Positions 16,408 through 24,377 of a DNA stretch of 64,000 nt are shown here, piece by piece. The notes below the pieces were generated by a model. The model was not told where the DNA came from. It saw nothing but the letters and a program-made list of their open reading frames with translations, and ran no database searches. The stretch is from an uncultured Bacteroidales bacterium (GTDB lineage Bacteria > Bacteroidota > Bacteroidia > Bacteroidales > UBA3824). Location of the stretch: assembly GCA_937877455.1 (NCBI GenBank), contig CALFIU010000176.1, forward strand, positions 1-64,000, in the 5' to 3' direction. Position 1 is the stretch's first letter. Each line of letters starts with the position of its first letter. Made by a program: the position numbers and the translations under genes.

Positions 16408-18981
16408 TTAGTCAAAACTTTTCAACCAAGCTTTATATTTATCTTGCAAAAGGCTGTTTTCTCCGTCTAAATCCATTTCCTGAATTTTTTCCATCTCTGA
16501 AATCTGTACTTTGAGAACATTTTCCTTTTCTTTGTAAGTTTCTATCTGAGCAACATAACGTTCATTTTGTTTTTTTAACTCCATCATCTGTTCCACTGCT
16601 CTATCCTCAGCTTCCTTATGCTTGGTTATATCAAAAGCTGTGTATAACACCTTCAAAACCTTTCCATTAGCATCTTTTACAGGAGTATATTGGTTTATCA
16701 ACCATACTGGTTTATCTGTAAACTTATTTACACGCTTAACAGTCATCTGGTGTAAATTACCCTCGCAAACATTTTGCCACAACGCCTTAAAATCTGCAAT
16801 TTCTTCATCAGGAATAAACGTTAATATATTTTTTCCCTTAGTTTTTTCATAATCATAACCCATAGCAGCAATATGTTTAGCATTAGCAGAAATCATATTT
16901 CCTTCTACAGTATATTCTGCCTTCATCATAGTTTCGTCAACAGCAGAAAGAATACCCGACATTTCAATCTCATTCTTTGCCATTTTTTCTTGCGTAGCCA
17001 TCAACATATTAGCCTTGTCAAGCGATTCTGAAAGCAATTTCTGATTTTTCTCTTCCGCTACTTTCTGTTCTGTAATGTCATTAGCAAGATAAAGCACCCT
17101 TACAACCGCACCTTGGGCATCAAATATAGGTGTATATTGTGTCAATAACCAAAGATTTTCTCCAAATTTATTTTTTTGATTAACACTCGACTGGTACGAC
17201 TGACCTGAAATAATATTCTGCCATACAATTTCAAAACTTTTTGCATAATCTTCTGGCATAATGTTTTGAATATTTCTACCTATTAATTCATCTTTACGAT
17301 ACCCCAAAGCCGATAAAAATTTCTGGTTAGCTGACAAAAACTTACCTTCAGGACTTAATTCTGCTTTTAACATAGTTTCGTCAACTGCCGAAAGAATACT
17401 CGACATCTCAGATTCTCTTCGTTGTGCATCATCAGTGGCTTTAGTCATCTCTTCCATTGCAAGCCTTAATTCTTTTTCCCTAACAATCAACTCATCAGAC
17501 TTTTTCTGTGATTCTTGCAAAAGATCAGCCGTCTGTGCATTTATGCGTAACGATGCCAACTGCGAAGCAATACTATCTCCAAGCTGCTCAACAAATTGAA
17601 TTTCATATTGTTTCAACAAATTGAATGATGCCAACTCAATAACTCCAAGAATCTTATCGTCTGATTTTAGTGGAACAATAAGCAAACACTTTGGCTTACT
17701 ATCACCCAATCCCGACTCAATTTCCATATAATCGTCAGGCACATCTGTAATATAAATAGTATTTTTTTCTAACGCACAAACTCCAATAAGACCATCTCCA
17801 AGTGCGATACGACGCGAAAGAAACTTTTTTCTATCGTATGCAAAAGCAGACAACATATCCAAATAAATATGATCTGAATCTGTATCATCTAAAATAAACA
17901 AACCACCTTGACTCGCATTTATATAATGCACAAGATTTTTAATAACCTCGTCAGAAAGAGATGTAATATTTTCGTTGCTATGACGAAGAATTTCACCAAA
18001 TTTTGCAATACCAAGGGTAGCCCAATTTCGCTGCTCGTCTTCTATACGACGTTTATTGTGTTCGTCCTCTGTTGCAACAAGTTTATCACGCAAATTAATC
18101 AACGAACGCGCCATACTACCTTCTGGTGCATCTGCATCTATACTTGTAGAATAATCACCCTCAGCAATTTTATTAGAAAAATTAGTAAGTTTCTTAATTC
18201 TTTCTGCAGTTTCGTTTATAATGCCATTTAGACTACCAAATTCCGATTTACCTTGAGGCAAACGACCTTCTGGAGCAATGCCTCTACTAAGTGTACGCAT
18301 ATAATCATACGTTCGCGACATATTGATTTTTATATACTTGTAAGAATAAATTGCAATGAAAATAATAATTAAAGCAATTGGTATAGCAGAAATAAATATT
18401 CCAACACGCAATTTGTTTATCTGAGTACGAATACGAACATCCCCTTCAGACAAAATTTTTCTATGAGTATCGTACATTAAACCGAGAGTTCGACGCATAT
18501 CATCAAAAGCACTAATCTCTTTTATACTCAACAACTCTTTTGCAGTAGAAACTTGCCCATTAATTAATAGTCTAATTATATCTTTATTAACATTCTGATA
18601 AAGAACAAATTCATTTTTAAACCTATCCAAAAGACGAGCTTCTTCTACTGTAGAAAGAGTGCGTTCATAAGATTTTATGCCCACCTCGTAGAATTGATTA
18701 AATTTATTATGATGGCGTTGAATAGTTACAACATCTGCATTACCTTCTATAATTGCATGATTCTGAACCACAAGACCATACAACTCATCTGCCATTACAA
18801 ACAATGGATAAATACTTGCAGATTGAACACTTGTAAAACGCTCAATATCGTTACGCAACCTACCATAAGACATAACAACATAAAAACAAAAAAATATCAC
18901 GTAAGCCAAAGCCATCGCAAAAAACAATGTCAATTTGTCTTTAATGTTCAAATTTTCAAGTATTTGTCGAATTTTTCCCAT
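16408..18981 (-). CDS. transmembrane sensor with HAMP, GAF and two PAS domains, no output domain
   Basis: An 857-residue protein. An N-terminal membrane helix (about 18-38), a helical extracytoplasmic bundle (about 40-190) and a second helix (about 195-215) look like a chemoreceptor-type sensor. HAMP-like segments follow (about 215-310), then GAF (about 330-485), two PAS domains (about 525-645 and 680-795), and a coiled coil. There is no kinase, cyclase, methyl-accepting or phosphatase domain. Its GAF domain closely resembles that of the next gene (shared AYxRKK, GDGLIG, GVIExAS). It is the first gene of the operon and probably works through the phosphatase encoded after it, perhaps as a receptor partner. 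Confidence 0.85.
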   Translation of the reverse strand: MGKIRQILENLNIKDKLTLFFAMALAYVIFFCFYVVMSYGRLRNDIERFTSVQSASIYPLFVMADELYGLVVQNHAIIEGNADVVTIQRHHNKFNQFYEVGIKSYERTLSTVEEARLLDRFKNEFVLYQNVNKDIIRLLINGQVSTAKELLSIKEISAFDDMRRTLGLMYDTHRKILSEGDVRIRTQINKLRVGIFISAIPIALIIIFIAIYSYKYIKINMSRTYDYMRTLSRGIAPEGRLPQGKSEFGSLNGIINETAERIKKLTNFSNKIAEGDYSTSIDADAPEGSMARSLINLRDKLVATEDEHNKRRIEDEQRNWATLGIAKFGEILRHSNENITSLSDEVIKNLVHYINASQGGLFILDDTDSDHIYLDMLSAFAYDRKKFLSRRIALGDGLIGVCALEKNTIYITDVPDDYMEIESGLGDSKPKCLLIVPLKSDDKILGVIELASFNLLKQYEIQFVEQLGDSIASQLASLRINAQTADLLQESQKKSDELIVREKELRLAMEEMTKATDDAQRRESEMSSILSAVDETMLKAELSPEGKFLSANQKFLSALGYRKDELIGRNIQNIMPEDYAKSFEIVWQNIISGQSYQSSVNQKNKFGENLWLLTQYTPIFDAQGAVVRVLYLANDITEQKVAEEKNQKLLSESLDKANMLMATQEKMAKNEIEMSGILSAVDETMMKAEYTVEGNMISANAKHIAAMGYDYEKTKGKNILTFIPDEEIADFKALWQNVCEGNLHQMTVKRVNKFTDKPVWLINQYTPVKDANGKVLKVLYTAFDITKHKEAEDRAVEQMMELKKQNERYVAQIETYKEKENVLKVQISEMEKIQEMDLDGENSLLQDKYKAWLKSFD

Positions 18982-19050
18982 CGTTGCGACTTAATAATTT
19001 CGCTATATTTTTTTCGTTTTTATAGTTGAAATCTCATTTTTGTTAACGTC

Positions 19051-19084
19051 CAAATTTACAATTTTTTTTAAACCTAAAAACAAA
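19051..19084 (-). promoter_or_regulatory. probable promoter of the Sia/ABC operon
   Basis: Minus-strand TAAATTTG (19051-19058) matches the -7 consensus, and TTTG lies at 19081-19084. The spacing of 22 bases is a little long. The first gene starts 70 bases downstream at 18981. Confidence 0.5.
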
Positions 19085-19390
19085 AACAAAAATTTTCTAA
19101 TTTTTTTTATTTAATTTACTGAAAATCAGTAATAATTTTTTCTTAAAAAATTAATTAACTACATTTTCAGAAATAAAAAATCAAAAAATATGCCTTTTTT
19201 GTAAAAAAATACCAATAATATGTTTTTTTAACTACCATAGATAAAAAAACAAATTTTCTTACAATACTAAAATCCGTCAAAGGTAAATTATATTTTGAAA
19301 ATTAAAAATATTAAATAATAAAATTTGAAAAAATATATTACAATAATTTTTATATAACAAAAATATTCCTATCAATCAGTATTTTACAGA

Positions 19391-19422
19391 ACAAAAAAAT
19401 ATCCCGCTCAAAAGAACGGGAT
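19391..19422 (-). terminator. terminator of the ExbB/ExbD operon
   Basis: On the minus strand ATCCCG (19417-19422) pairs with CGGGAT (19401-19406), and the run ATTTTTTTG follows. It lies 25 bases beyond the last exbD stop codon. Confidence 0.8.
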
Positions 19423-19446
19423 ACAATTAATATCATAAAAATTCAA

Positions 19447-19917
19447 CTATTTTTTTTCACCTTTTAAAGTAGAATAGTTGATTTTTAAAGCCTGAACTTC
19501 ACGAAGTTCTTGTTTTATATCAGTAACAATACCCATTTTTGCATCAGAATCTACTTTAAGAGAGTATGTCAACAAAGGAACTTCGGCTTCTGGATGACTT
19601 TGACGTTCTCCTTCAATATAAGGAGCAATATCATATAGTTCACTAATCTTATCGTTAAGTTGAATACGCGGCTCTGTACCATATTTTCCCTGGAAAGCAG
19701 GAAGTGGAGCACCAACATAAATATAACTTACAAGATTTTTCTTTTCCAATTTTTTTATCTCTGTTGCCTGAGGAAGTTTAATTCTCACCTTGTAATCTGT
19801 TTCTTTCATAGATGTACAAGTCATAAAAAAGAAAAGCAACATAAACACGATGTCAGGCAACGACGCAGTCGAAATACCATTCATCTGTTTAGAACCAGAT
19901 TTTCTAAATTTTGCCAT
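19447..19917 (-). CDS. exbD: ExbD/TolR-family biopolymer transport protein (second copy)
   Basis: A 156-residue inner-membrane protein with one membrane helix near residues 23-40, starting from a SLPDIVFMLLFFFM motif that contains the conserved helix Asp needed for proton movement. The remainder is the periplasmic domain. With ExbB it forms the motor that energises TonB-dependent outer-membrane transport, such as the SusC-type receptor at 53600. It lies 15 bases after another exbD and closes the operon. Bacteroidota often carry two tandem exbD genes. Confidence 0.9.
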   Translation of the reverse strand: MAKFRKSGSKQMNGISTASLPDIVFMLLFFFMTCTSMKETDYKVRIKLPQATEIKKLEKKNLVSYIYVGAPLPAFQGKYGTEPRIQLNDKISELYDIAPYIEGERQSHPEAEVPLLTYSLKVDSDAKMGIVTDIKQELREVQALKINYSTLKGEKK

Positions 19918-19932
19918 AATTACTTTCCTCCC

Positions 19933-20565
19933 TTATTTTATATTTTTGGGTTCTGCTTCAGAGATACTCAATGGAAATACCAATTTAACAAGTTTCTGCT
20001 CATCGGTTGTAAGATCATCAAAAACCCTACCTCCAAAATTTTCCTTAGAAAAATTGTCTCGACACTCATTAAACGCAGCCACAATTGCATTTTGCACCTT
20101 TATATATGTTTCATACTTGGTGCCACGGTCGTTTTGCAGCGAAACCACACCTTTGGTAATGTTAGGATCACCACAACGATCTACCAATTTTTTAAATAAC
20201 GCAGCTTCATCTCCTTTGTTAGCAGCAATTGCTTCTTCCATTTTTTTAGAAGCTTTTACTTGTTCAGAAAGGTTTTCCTTATTGCTTGGGTTAGTTAAAA
20301 ACTCAATAGTTCTCGGTGTAAGCTCGCTAAAGTCAGCAGGTTCAGCTTCTATTGCCAACTGATTATCCTTATTGATAAGCACCACAAAAACATTACGTTC
20401 GTTAACCTTGTCAGTTGCATTTTTGTCGTTTGACGGAGGTGGCAACTGCCTAAACAAACCCTGCTCTGTACTCATAGAGGTGGTTACCAGGAAGAATATC
20501 AACAACATAAAAGCGATATCGGCCTGAGAACTTGCGTTAAATTGTCCTACCTGTCTTTTGCTCAT
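19933..20565 (-). CDS. exbD: ExbD/TolR-family biopolymer transport protein (first copy)
   Basis: A 210-residue ExbD homologue. The single membrane helix near residues 14-32 begins SSQADIAFMLLIFFLV with the conserved Asp. The periplasmic part is longer than in the second copy, with an additional helical insert around residues 85-140. The two ExbD proteins may form a heterodimer within one ExbB pentamer. A hairpin with a T run lies between this gene and the one upstream (20582-20614), which would reduce ExbD transcription relative to ExbB. Confidence 0.9.
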   Translation of the reverse strand: MSKRQVGQFNASSQADIAFMLLIFFLVTTSMSTEQGLFRQLPPPSNDKNATDKVNERNVFVVLINKDNQLAIEAEPADFSELTPRTIEFLTNPSNKENLSEQVKASKKMEEAIAANKGDEAALFKKLVDRCGDPNITKGVVSLQNDRGTKYETYIKVQNAIVAAFNECRDNFSKENFGGRVFDDLTTDEQKLVKLVFPLSISEAEPKNIK

Positions 20566-20581
20566 TGTTATTTTTTTTAAG

Positions 20582-20614
20582 AAAAACGACCGTAAATGCC
20601 TTACGGCCGTTTTT
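20582..20614 (-). terminator. intra-operon hairpin with T run (attenuator)
   Basis: Minus-strand AAAAACGGCCGTAA (20601-20614) pairs with TTACGGTCGTTTTT (20582-20595) around a 5-base loop; the one non-Watson-Crick pair is a G-T wobble only on the minus strand, so the structure fits minus-strand RNA. It lies between the small membrane protein gene and exbD. Partial termination here would produce more ExbB than ExbD. Confidence 0.7.
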
Positions 20615-20630
20615 ATAAATCAAAACTTAA

Positions 20631-21098
20631 TTATTTCAACTTTTTGGAAACTTCCAAATAGATGATGGCCAAAATGTTAAGACCCAAAAGAATATAGGTT
20701 ACATTAAGACCAGTACCCGACCATTTAAGTTCTCCTTCTGTAGTGGGTACACTTGTGTGTGTTATCGAACTCAAATCACCGCTGGCAATACCATAAGAAA
20801 TACCCAATATTATTGCCAAACAAGCAATTATAGCAAGCGGCTTTATAGCCGACTTAGGATCGTCTATAAGATTTCTTACAAATTCCAACAATGGGAATAA
20901 CACAGCCGCAATAGCACAGACAATTGCCAAGAAATATGCCCAATTTAAGAACGTACTTGTTATGCCGCTCTCCATCTGCGCTGATTCTTCCAATGGAACT
21001 ACCGACGTAAAAAACGCAACCAACAAAACTGCGGAGATTACGAACAATACCACCAGAAGAATGCTTAATACTTTTTCTATAAAGTTGTTATTAAACAT
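20631..21098 (-). CDS. small four-helix membrane protein of the ExbB/ExbD operon
   Basis: A 155-residue membrane protein with four predicted helices (about residues 8-30, 50-72, 83-103 and 130-150). I do not recognise a named domain. It stands 8 bases downstream of exbB, and its equivalents are found in the same place in TonB-motor operons of Bacteroidota, so it may be an accessory subunit of the motor. That role is inferred from position. Confidence 0.7.
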   Translation of the reverse strand: MFNNNFIEKVLSILLVVLFVISAVLLVAFFTSVVPLEESAQMESGITSTFLNWAYFLAIVCAIAAVLFPLLEFVRNLIDDPKSAIKPLAIIACLAIILGISYGIASGDLSSITHTSVPTTEGELKWSGTGLNVTYILLGLNILAIIYLEVSKKLK

Positions 21099-21106
21099 AA
21101 TTTCAA

Positions 21107-21889
21107 TTATTTATTTTTTTGGTTGTGTTTGATAAGAATATCCATGAACGAAATCGAAGCATCTTCCATTTGATTGGTTACAGATTCGATTTTCGACAAT
21201 ATGTAATTACAGAATATCTGAAGAATCATTGCTACGATAAGACCAGCAACAGTTGTGATAAGAGCTACTTTAATACCTCCTGCAACCAACGATGCTGAAA
21301 TATCACCAGCTTGTTCAATTGAGTCGAATGCTTGAATCATACCAATCACTGTTCCCAAGAATCCTAACATAGGAGCCAATGCAATGAAAAGATTTATCCA
21401 TGTGATTCCGCGTTCCAAAAGACCCATCTGAACGCCACCGTAAGAAATTATTGATTTTTCAACTTGGTCAAGTCCTTGATCATAACGGTCAAGCCCTTGA
21501 TAGAATATACTTGCAACTGGTCCTCTTGTGTTTCTACAAACTTCTTTAGCTTCTTCTACACCACCGTTGTCAAGTGCATCTTCAACTTTTTGGAGAAGTT
21601 TTTTGGTGTTGGTAGATGCAAAACCTAAGTATAGAATACGTTCGATACAAAGTGCAAGTCCAAGGATTAAAGCAATAAGAACCGATGCCATAAATCCAGC
21701 ACCACCTTCTATAAATTTGGTTTTTATTGCCTTGTGAATAGGAACATCTTCTGGCTGAGCTGTGTCTCCGGCTGTTGAAACTTGTTCTACGCCTTGTTCA
21801 CTGGCTTGTTCTTCTTGTGCACTTGCTGTTGTTGCAGCACCAAAAAGCAACATTCCACTTATTGCTAATAATGAAAATAGCTTTTTCAT
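21107..21889 (-). CDS. exbB: ExbB/TolQ-family proton channel
   Basis: A 260-residue MotA/TolQ/ExbB protein. It begins with a cleavable signal peptide (MKKLFSLLAISGMLLFG, to SAQ) and an acidic linker, as is usual for Bacteroidota homologues. Three membrane helices follow (about 65-87, 165-190 and 205-230), including the conserved LGFLGTVIGMI region. It forms the pentameric channel around ExbD and powers TonB. It is the first gene of the four-gene operon; I see no clear -7 element in the 50 bases before it. Confidence 0.92.
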   Translation of the reverse strand: MKKLFSLLAISGMLLFGAATTASAQEEQASEQGVEQVSTAGDTAQPEDVPIHKAIKTKFIEGGAGFMASVLIALILGLALCIERILYLGFASTNTKKLLQKVEDALDNGGVEEAKEVCRNTRGPVASIFYQGLDRYDQGLDQVEKSIISYGGVQMGLLERGITWINLFIALAPMLGFLGTVIGMIQAFDSIEQAGDISASLVAGGIKVALITTVAGLIVAMILQIFCNYILSKIESVTNQMEDASISFMDILIKHNQKNK

Positions 21890-21941
21890 GTTTTCTTTTA
21901 ATTTTAATTATACGAAATTGATACTTTATTTTAATTGTTAG

Positions 21942-22029
21942 CGGAGAGTGAGGGATTCGAACCCTCGATACGCTTTTGACGTATACACGCTTTCCAGACG
22001 TGCTCCTTCGACCACTCGGACAACTCTCC
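21942..22029 (-). tRNA. tRNA-Ser (anticodon GGA)
   Basis: An 88-base class II tRNA. Acceptor arm GGAGAGT (22023-22029) pairs with ACTCTCC (21943-21949), discriminator G at 21942. The anticodon loop reads CTGGAAAGC with anticodon GGA (UCC/UCU serine codons). A long variable arm and the TTCGAATCC T-loop are present. CCA is not encoded. Confidence 0.95.
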
Positions 22030-22035
22030 AAGAAT

Positions 22036-22084
22036 GTACGTTTTCATTCGTTTTCAAAGGCGAAATTAAAAAAAGAAAACGTAC
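22036..22084. repeat. 10-bp inverted repeat between fabD and tRNA-Ser
   Basis: GTACGTTTTC (22036-22045) is mirrored by GAAAACGTAC (22075-22084), with 29 bases between. It lies just upstream of the tRNA gene and downstream of fabD on the minus strand. No T run follows on either side, so it is not a classical terminator. Confidence 0.45.
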
Positions 22085-22133
22085 TAAAAAAATTTTTATG
22101 CAAAAAAATAAACAATTTTTTTACAATTATTTA

Positions 22134-23021
22134 TCATTCGCCTAAATGTGTACATTTTACACTACGGTCTATCTTGCGCTGAAGGCCTTGTAACACATTT
22201 CCTGGACCACATTCTACAAATTCCGAACATCCTGCTACTATCATGTTCTGTATTGTTTTGGTCCATCTAACTGGCGATGTCAACTGGGCTATCAAATTGG
22301 CTTTTATTTCGTCGGGATTGGTATGTGCTTGCGCGTCAACATTCTGATAAACTGGACACGTTGGAGTGCTAAAATTAGTTTGCGAAATTGCTTTTTCTAA
22401 TTCTGCTTGGGCAGGTTGCATCAACGGTGAATGAAACGCTCCACTGAGTTGCAATGGAACAACTCGCTTTGCTCCTGCTTCTTCAAGACGCTTTGATGCT
22501 TGTTGAACGGCTGCCTCGTCGCCAGAAATAACTATTTGTCCTGGACAATTGAAATTAGCTGCTACAACGATTTTTCCTGTTTCTGAAATTTCTGCACAAA
22601 TTTTTTCAACTATTTCGTCCTCCAAACCTAAAACCGCTGCCATTCCCGATTTTTGTGTTTCGCAACATTTTTGCATTGCTACTGCACGTTGCGACACAAG
22701 TTTCAATGCGTCTTCAAATGTTAAAGCTCCTGATGCTGCCAAAGCTGAAAACTCTCCAAGTGAATGTCCTGCTACAGCATCGGCACTGAGATTACCTGCC
22801 GCAAGAAACGAAACGACAGAATGAATAAACACTGCGGGTTGTGTTACTTTGGTTTGTTTAAGATCTTCTGCGGTGCCTTCAAACATTAGTTTTGTTATAC
22901 CAAAACCAAGTATTTCATCAGCCTTATCAAAAAGTTGTTTTGCTACCGGTGAATTTTGATATAGTTCTTTTCCCATTCCTGGAAATTGCGAACCTTGTCC
23001 GGGGAAAACGTATGCTTTCAT
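22134..23021 (-). CDS. fabD: malonyl-CoA:ACP transacylase
   Basis: A 295-residue FabD, which moves malonyl groups from CoA to acyl carrier protein for fatty acid synthesis in the cytosol. The start MKAYVFPGQGSQFPGMG is the family N-terminus; the nucleophile Ser is in AGHSLGEFSAL near residue 87, and the catalytic His in GAFHSPLM near residue 195. Length is normal. It stands alone rather than in a fab cluster, between the metB terminator and a tRNA-Ser gene. Confidence 0.95.
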   Translation of the reverse strand: MKAYVFPGQGSQFPGMGKELYQNSPVAKQLFDKADEILGFGITKLMFEGTAEDLKQTKVTQPAVFIHSVVSFLAAGNLSADAVAGHSLGEFSALAASGALTFEDALKLVSQRAVAMQKCCETQKSGMAAVLGLEDEIVEKICAEISETGKIVVAANFNCPGQIVISGDEAAVQQASKRLEEAGAKRVVPLQLSGAFHSPLMQPAQAELEKAISQTNFSTPTCPVYQNVDAQAHTNPDEIKANLIAQLTSPVRWTKTIQNMIVAGCSEFVECGPGNVLQGLQRKIDRSVKCTHLGE

Positions 23022-23054
23022 CTTTTTATGTTTTATTTATTATTTTTAACCTTG

Positions 23055-23062
23055 CAAATATA
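23055..23062 (-). promoter_or_regulatory. -7 element for fabD
   Basis: Minus-strand TATATTTG matches TAnnTTTG, 34 bases before the ATG at 23021. The nearest TTTG upstream (23077-23080) is only 14 bases away, so the -33 is doubtful. Confidence 0.4.
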
Positions 23063-23099
23063 AAATAATAAGGTGTCAAAAAAATTTTTTTTATATCTT

Positions 23100-23155
23100 T
23101 TTTTTAAAACAAAATAGGCGTTCAACCGTATTTCTAACGAAATAGGAAGAACGCC
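23100..23155 (-). terminator. terminator of the transsulfuration operon
   Basis: On the minus strand GGCGTTC (23149-23155) pairs with GAACGCC (23117-23123); the inner sequences CCTATTT and AAATACGG extend the stem with one flaw. A T-rich stretch follows. It lies 22 bases after the stop of the gamma-type enzyme gene. Confidence 0.75.
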
Positions 23156-23176
23156 AAGCATCAAGTCAAAAAATAT

Positions 23177-24349
23177 TTACAGCAAAGCCAGCTTAAAATC
23201 GTTTATCAAATCATCGGTTTCTTCTATACCAACAGAAACTCTAATTAAAGTATCAGTTATACCATTTTTTTCTCTAACTTCTTTTGGAACAGAAGCATGT
23301 GTCATTATAGATGGAATTTCTACAAGACTTTCTACTCCACCAAGACTTTCGGCAGTTGAAAACAACTTAAGTTTTGACAAAAATTTTTCAGCATCTTGGA
23401 GTGTTCCATCAAGTTCAAAAGATAGAACGCCACCAAATCCTGATGTTTGCGACTTTGATAATGCGTACTGAGGATGAGATTTGAGTCCCGGATAGATTAC
23501 ACGTTTTATTTTTTGCGAACTTGATAAAAAGTCTGCCAATGCCAACGCGTTTTTTTGATGTTGCTCCATACGCACAGCAAGTGTTTTAGCACCGCGTAGA
23601 GTAAGGTAACTATCAAACGGAGAAAGCACCGCTCCAACAGCATTTTGATTATATGCCAACTTTTGATAATAATTATCGTCATTCAAAGTAACAGCACCAC
23701 CAAGCGCATCACTATGCCCACCAATATATTTTGTTGTACTATAAACGGTTATGTCTGCACCCAAGGATAGTGGTTTTTGAAAATAAGGTGACAAAAATGT
23801 ATTGTCAACTACAAGTATTAATCCATGTTTTTTAGCAATTTTTGCAATTGCACTTATGTCAGCTATTTTCAACAATGGATTAGTAGGCGACTCTATCCAA
23901 ATAAGTTTTGTTGTTGGTTTAATTGCTTTTTCTACATTTTCTGTTACCGTAGCATCAACATAAGATGTTGATATTCCAAAATTTATAAATACATTGCTAA
24001 GTAGCCTTCTTGTGCCACCGTAAAGATCATCAAACCCAACAACATGGTCGCCTGCTTTTAATAGCGACAAAATAACAGTTGATGCGGCAGCCAATCCCGA
24101 TGAAAAAGCAAGCCCATATTTTGCATCATCCAATGCTGCAAGTTTTTGTTCTAACGCTTTGCGAGTTGGATTGCTGCTACGTGTATATTCATATCCCGCC
24201 GTTGGATTGGCCGCATTTATTCGTGCAAAAGTAGTTGACAAATGTATTGGCACTGCAACATCACCACTTGCACCTTCTCTAAAATCTGGCTCTTCTCCAT
24301 TGTGAATTGCCTTTGTTGAAAATCCTGATACCATTTTATTTACTGACAA
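23177..24349 (-). CDS. cystathionine gamma-synthase/gamma-lyase family PLP enzyme
   Basis: A 390-residue enzyme of the Cys/Met-metabolism PLP family. The signature YTRSSNPTR lies near residue 55, the PLP loop FSSGLAA near residue 82 and the Schiff-base lysine in VYSTTKYIGGHSD near residue 205. Sequence alone does not separate gamma-synthase (MetB) from gamma-lyase (CTH/MccB). Because it is 28 bases downstream of a cystathionine beta-synthase-like gene, cystathionine gamma-lyase, making cysteine from cystathionine, is the more likely role. A second start 5 codons in (MVSGFSTKAIHNG) is possible. Confidence 0.9.
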   Translation of the reverse strand: MSVNKMVSGFSTKAIHNGEEPDFREGASGDVAVPIHLSTTFARINAANPTAGYEYTRSSNPTRKALEQKLAALDDAKYGLAFSSGLAAASTVILSLLKAGDHVVGFDDLYGGTRRLLSNVFINFGISTSYVDATVTENVEKAIKPTTKLIWIESPTNPLLKIADISAIAKIAKKHGLILVVDNTFLSPYFQKPLSLGADITVYSTTKYIGGHSDALGGAVTLNDDNYYQKLAYNQNAVGAVLSPFDSYLTLRGAKTLAVRMEQHQKNALALADFLSSSQKIKRVIYPGLKSHPQYALSKSQTSGFGGVLSFELDGTLQDAEKFLSKLKLFSTAESLGGVESLVEIPSIMTHASVPKEVREKNGITDTLIRVSVGIEETDDLINDFKLALL

Positions 24350-24377
24350 TTGAAATTATTAACCAAACAACACCTTA

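Larger units (their letters stand above)
18982..19446. other. AT-rich intergenic region without a gene
   Basis: About 465 bases, largely A/T runs with no open frame of note. It contains the probable promoter of the Sia operon at 19051-19084 and the terminator of the ExbB/ExbD operon at 19391-19422. The middle, about 19090-19390, shows no structure that I can name. Confidence 0.6.
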
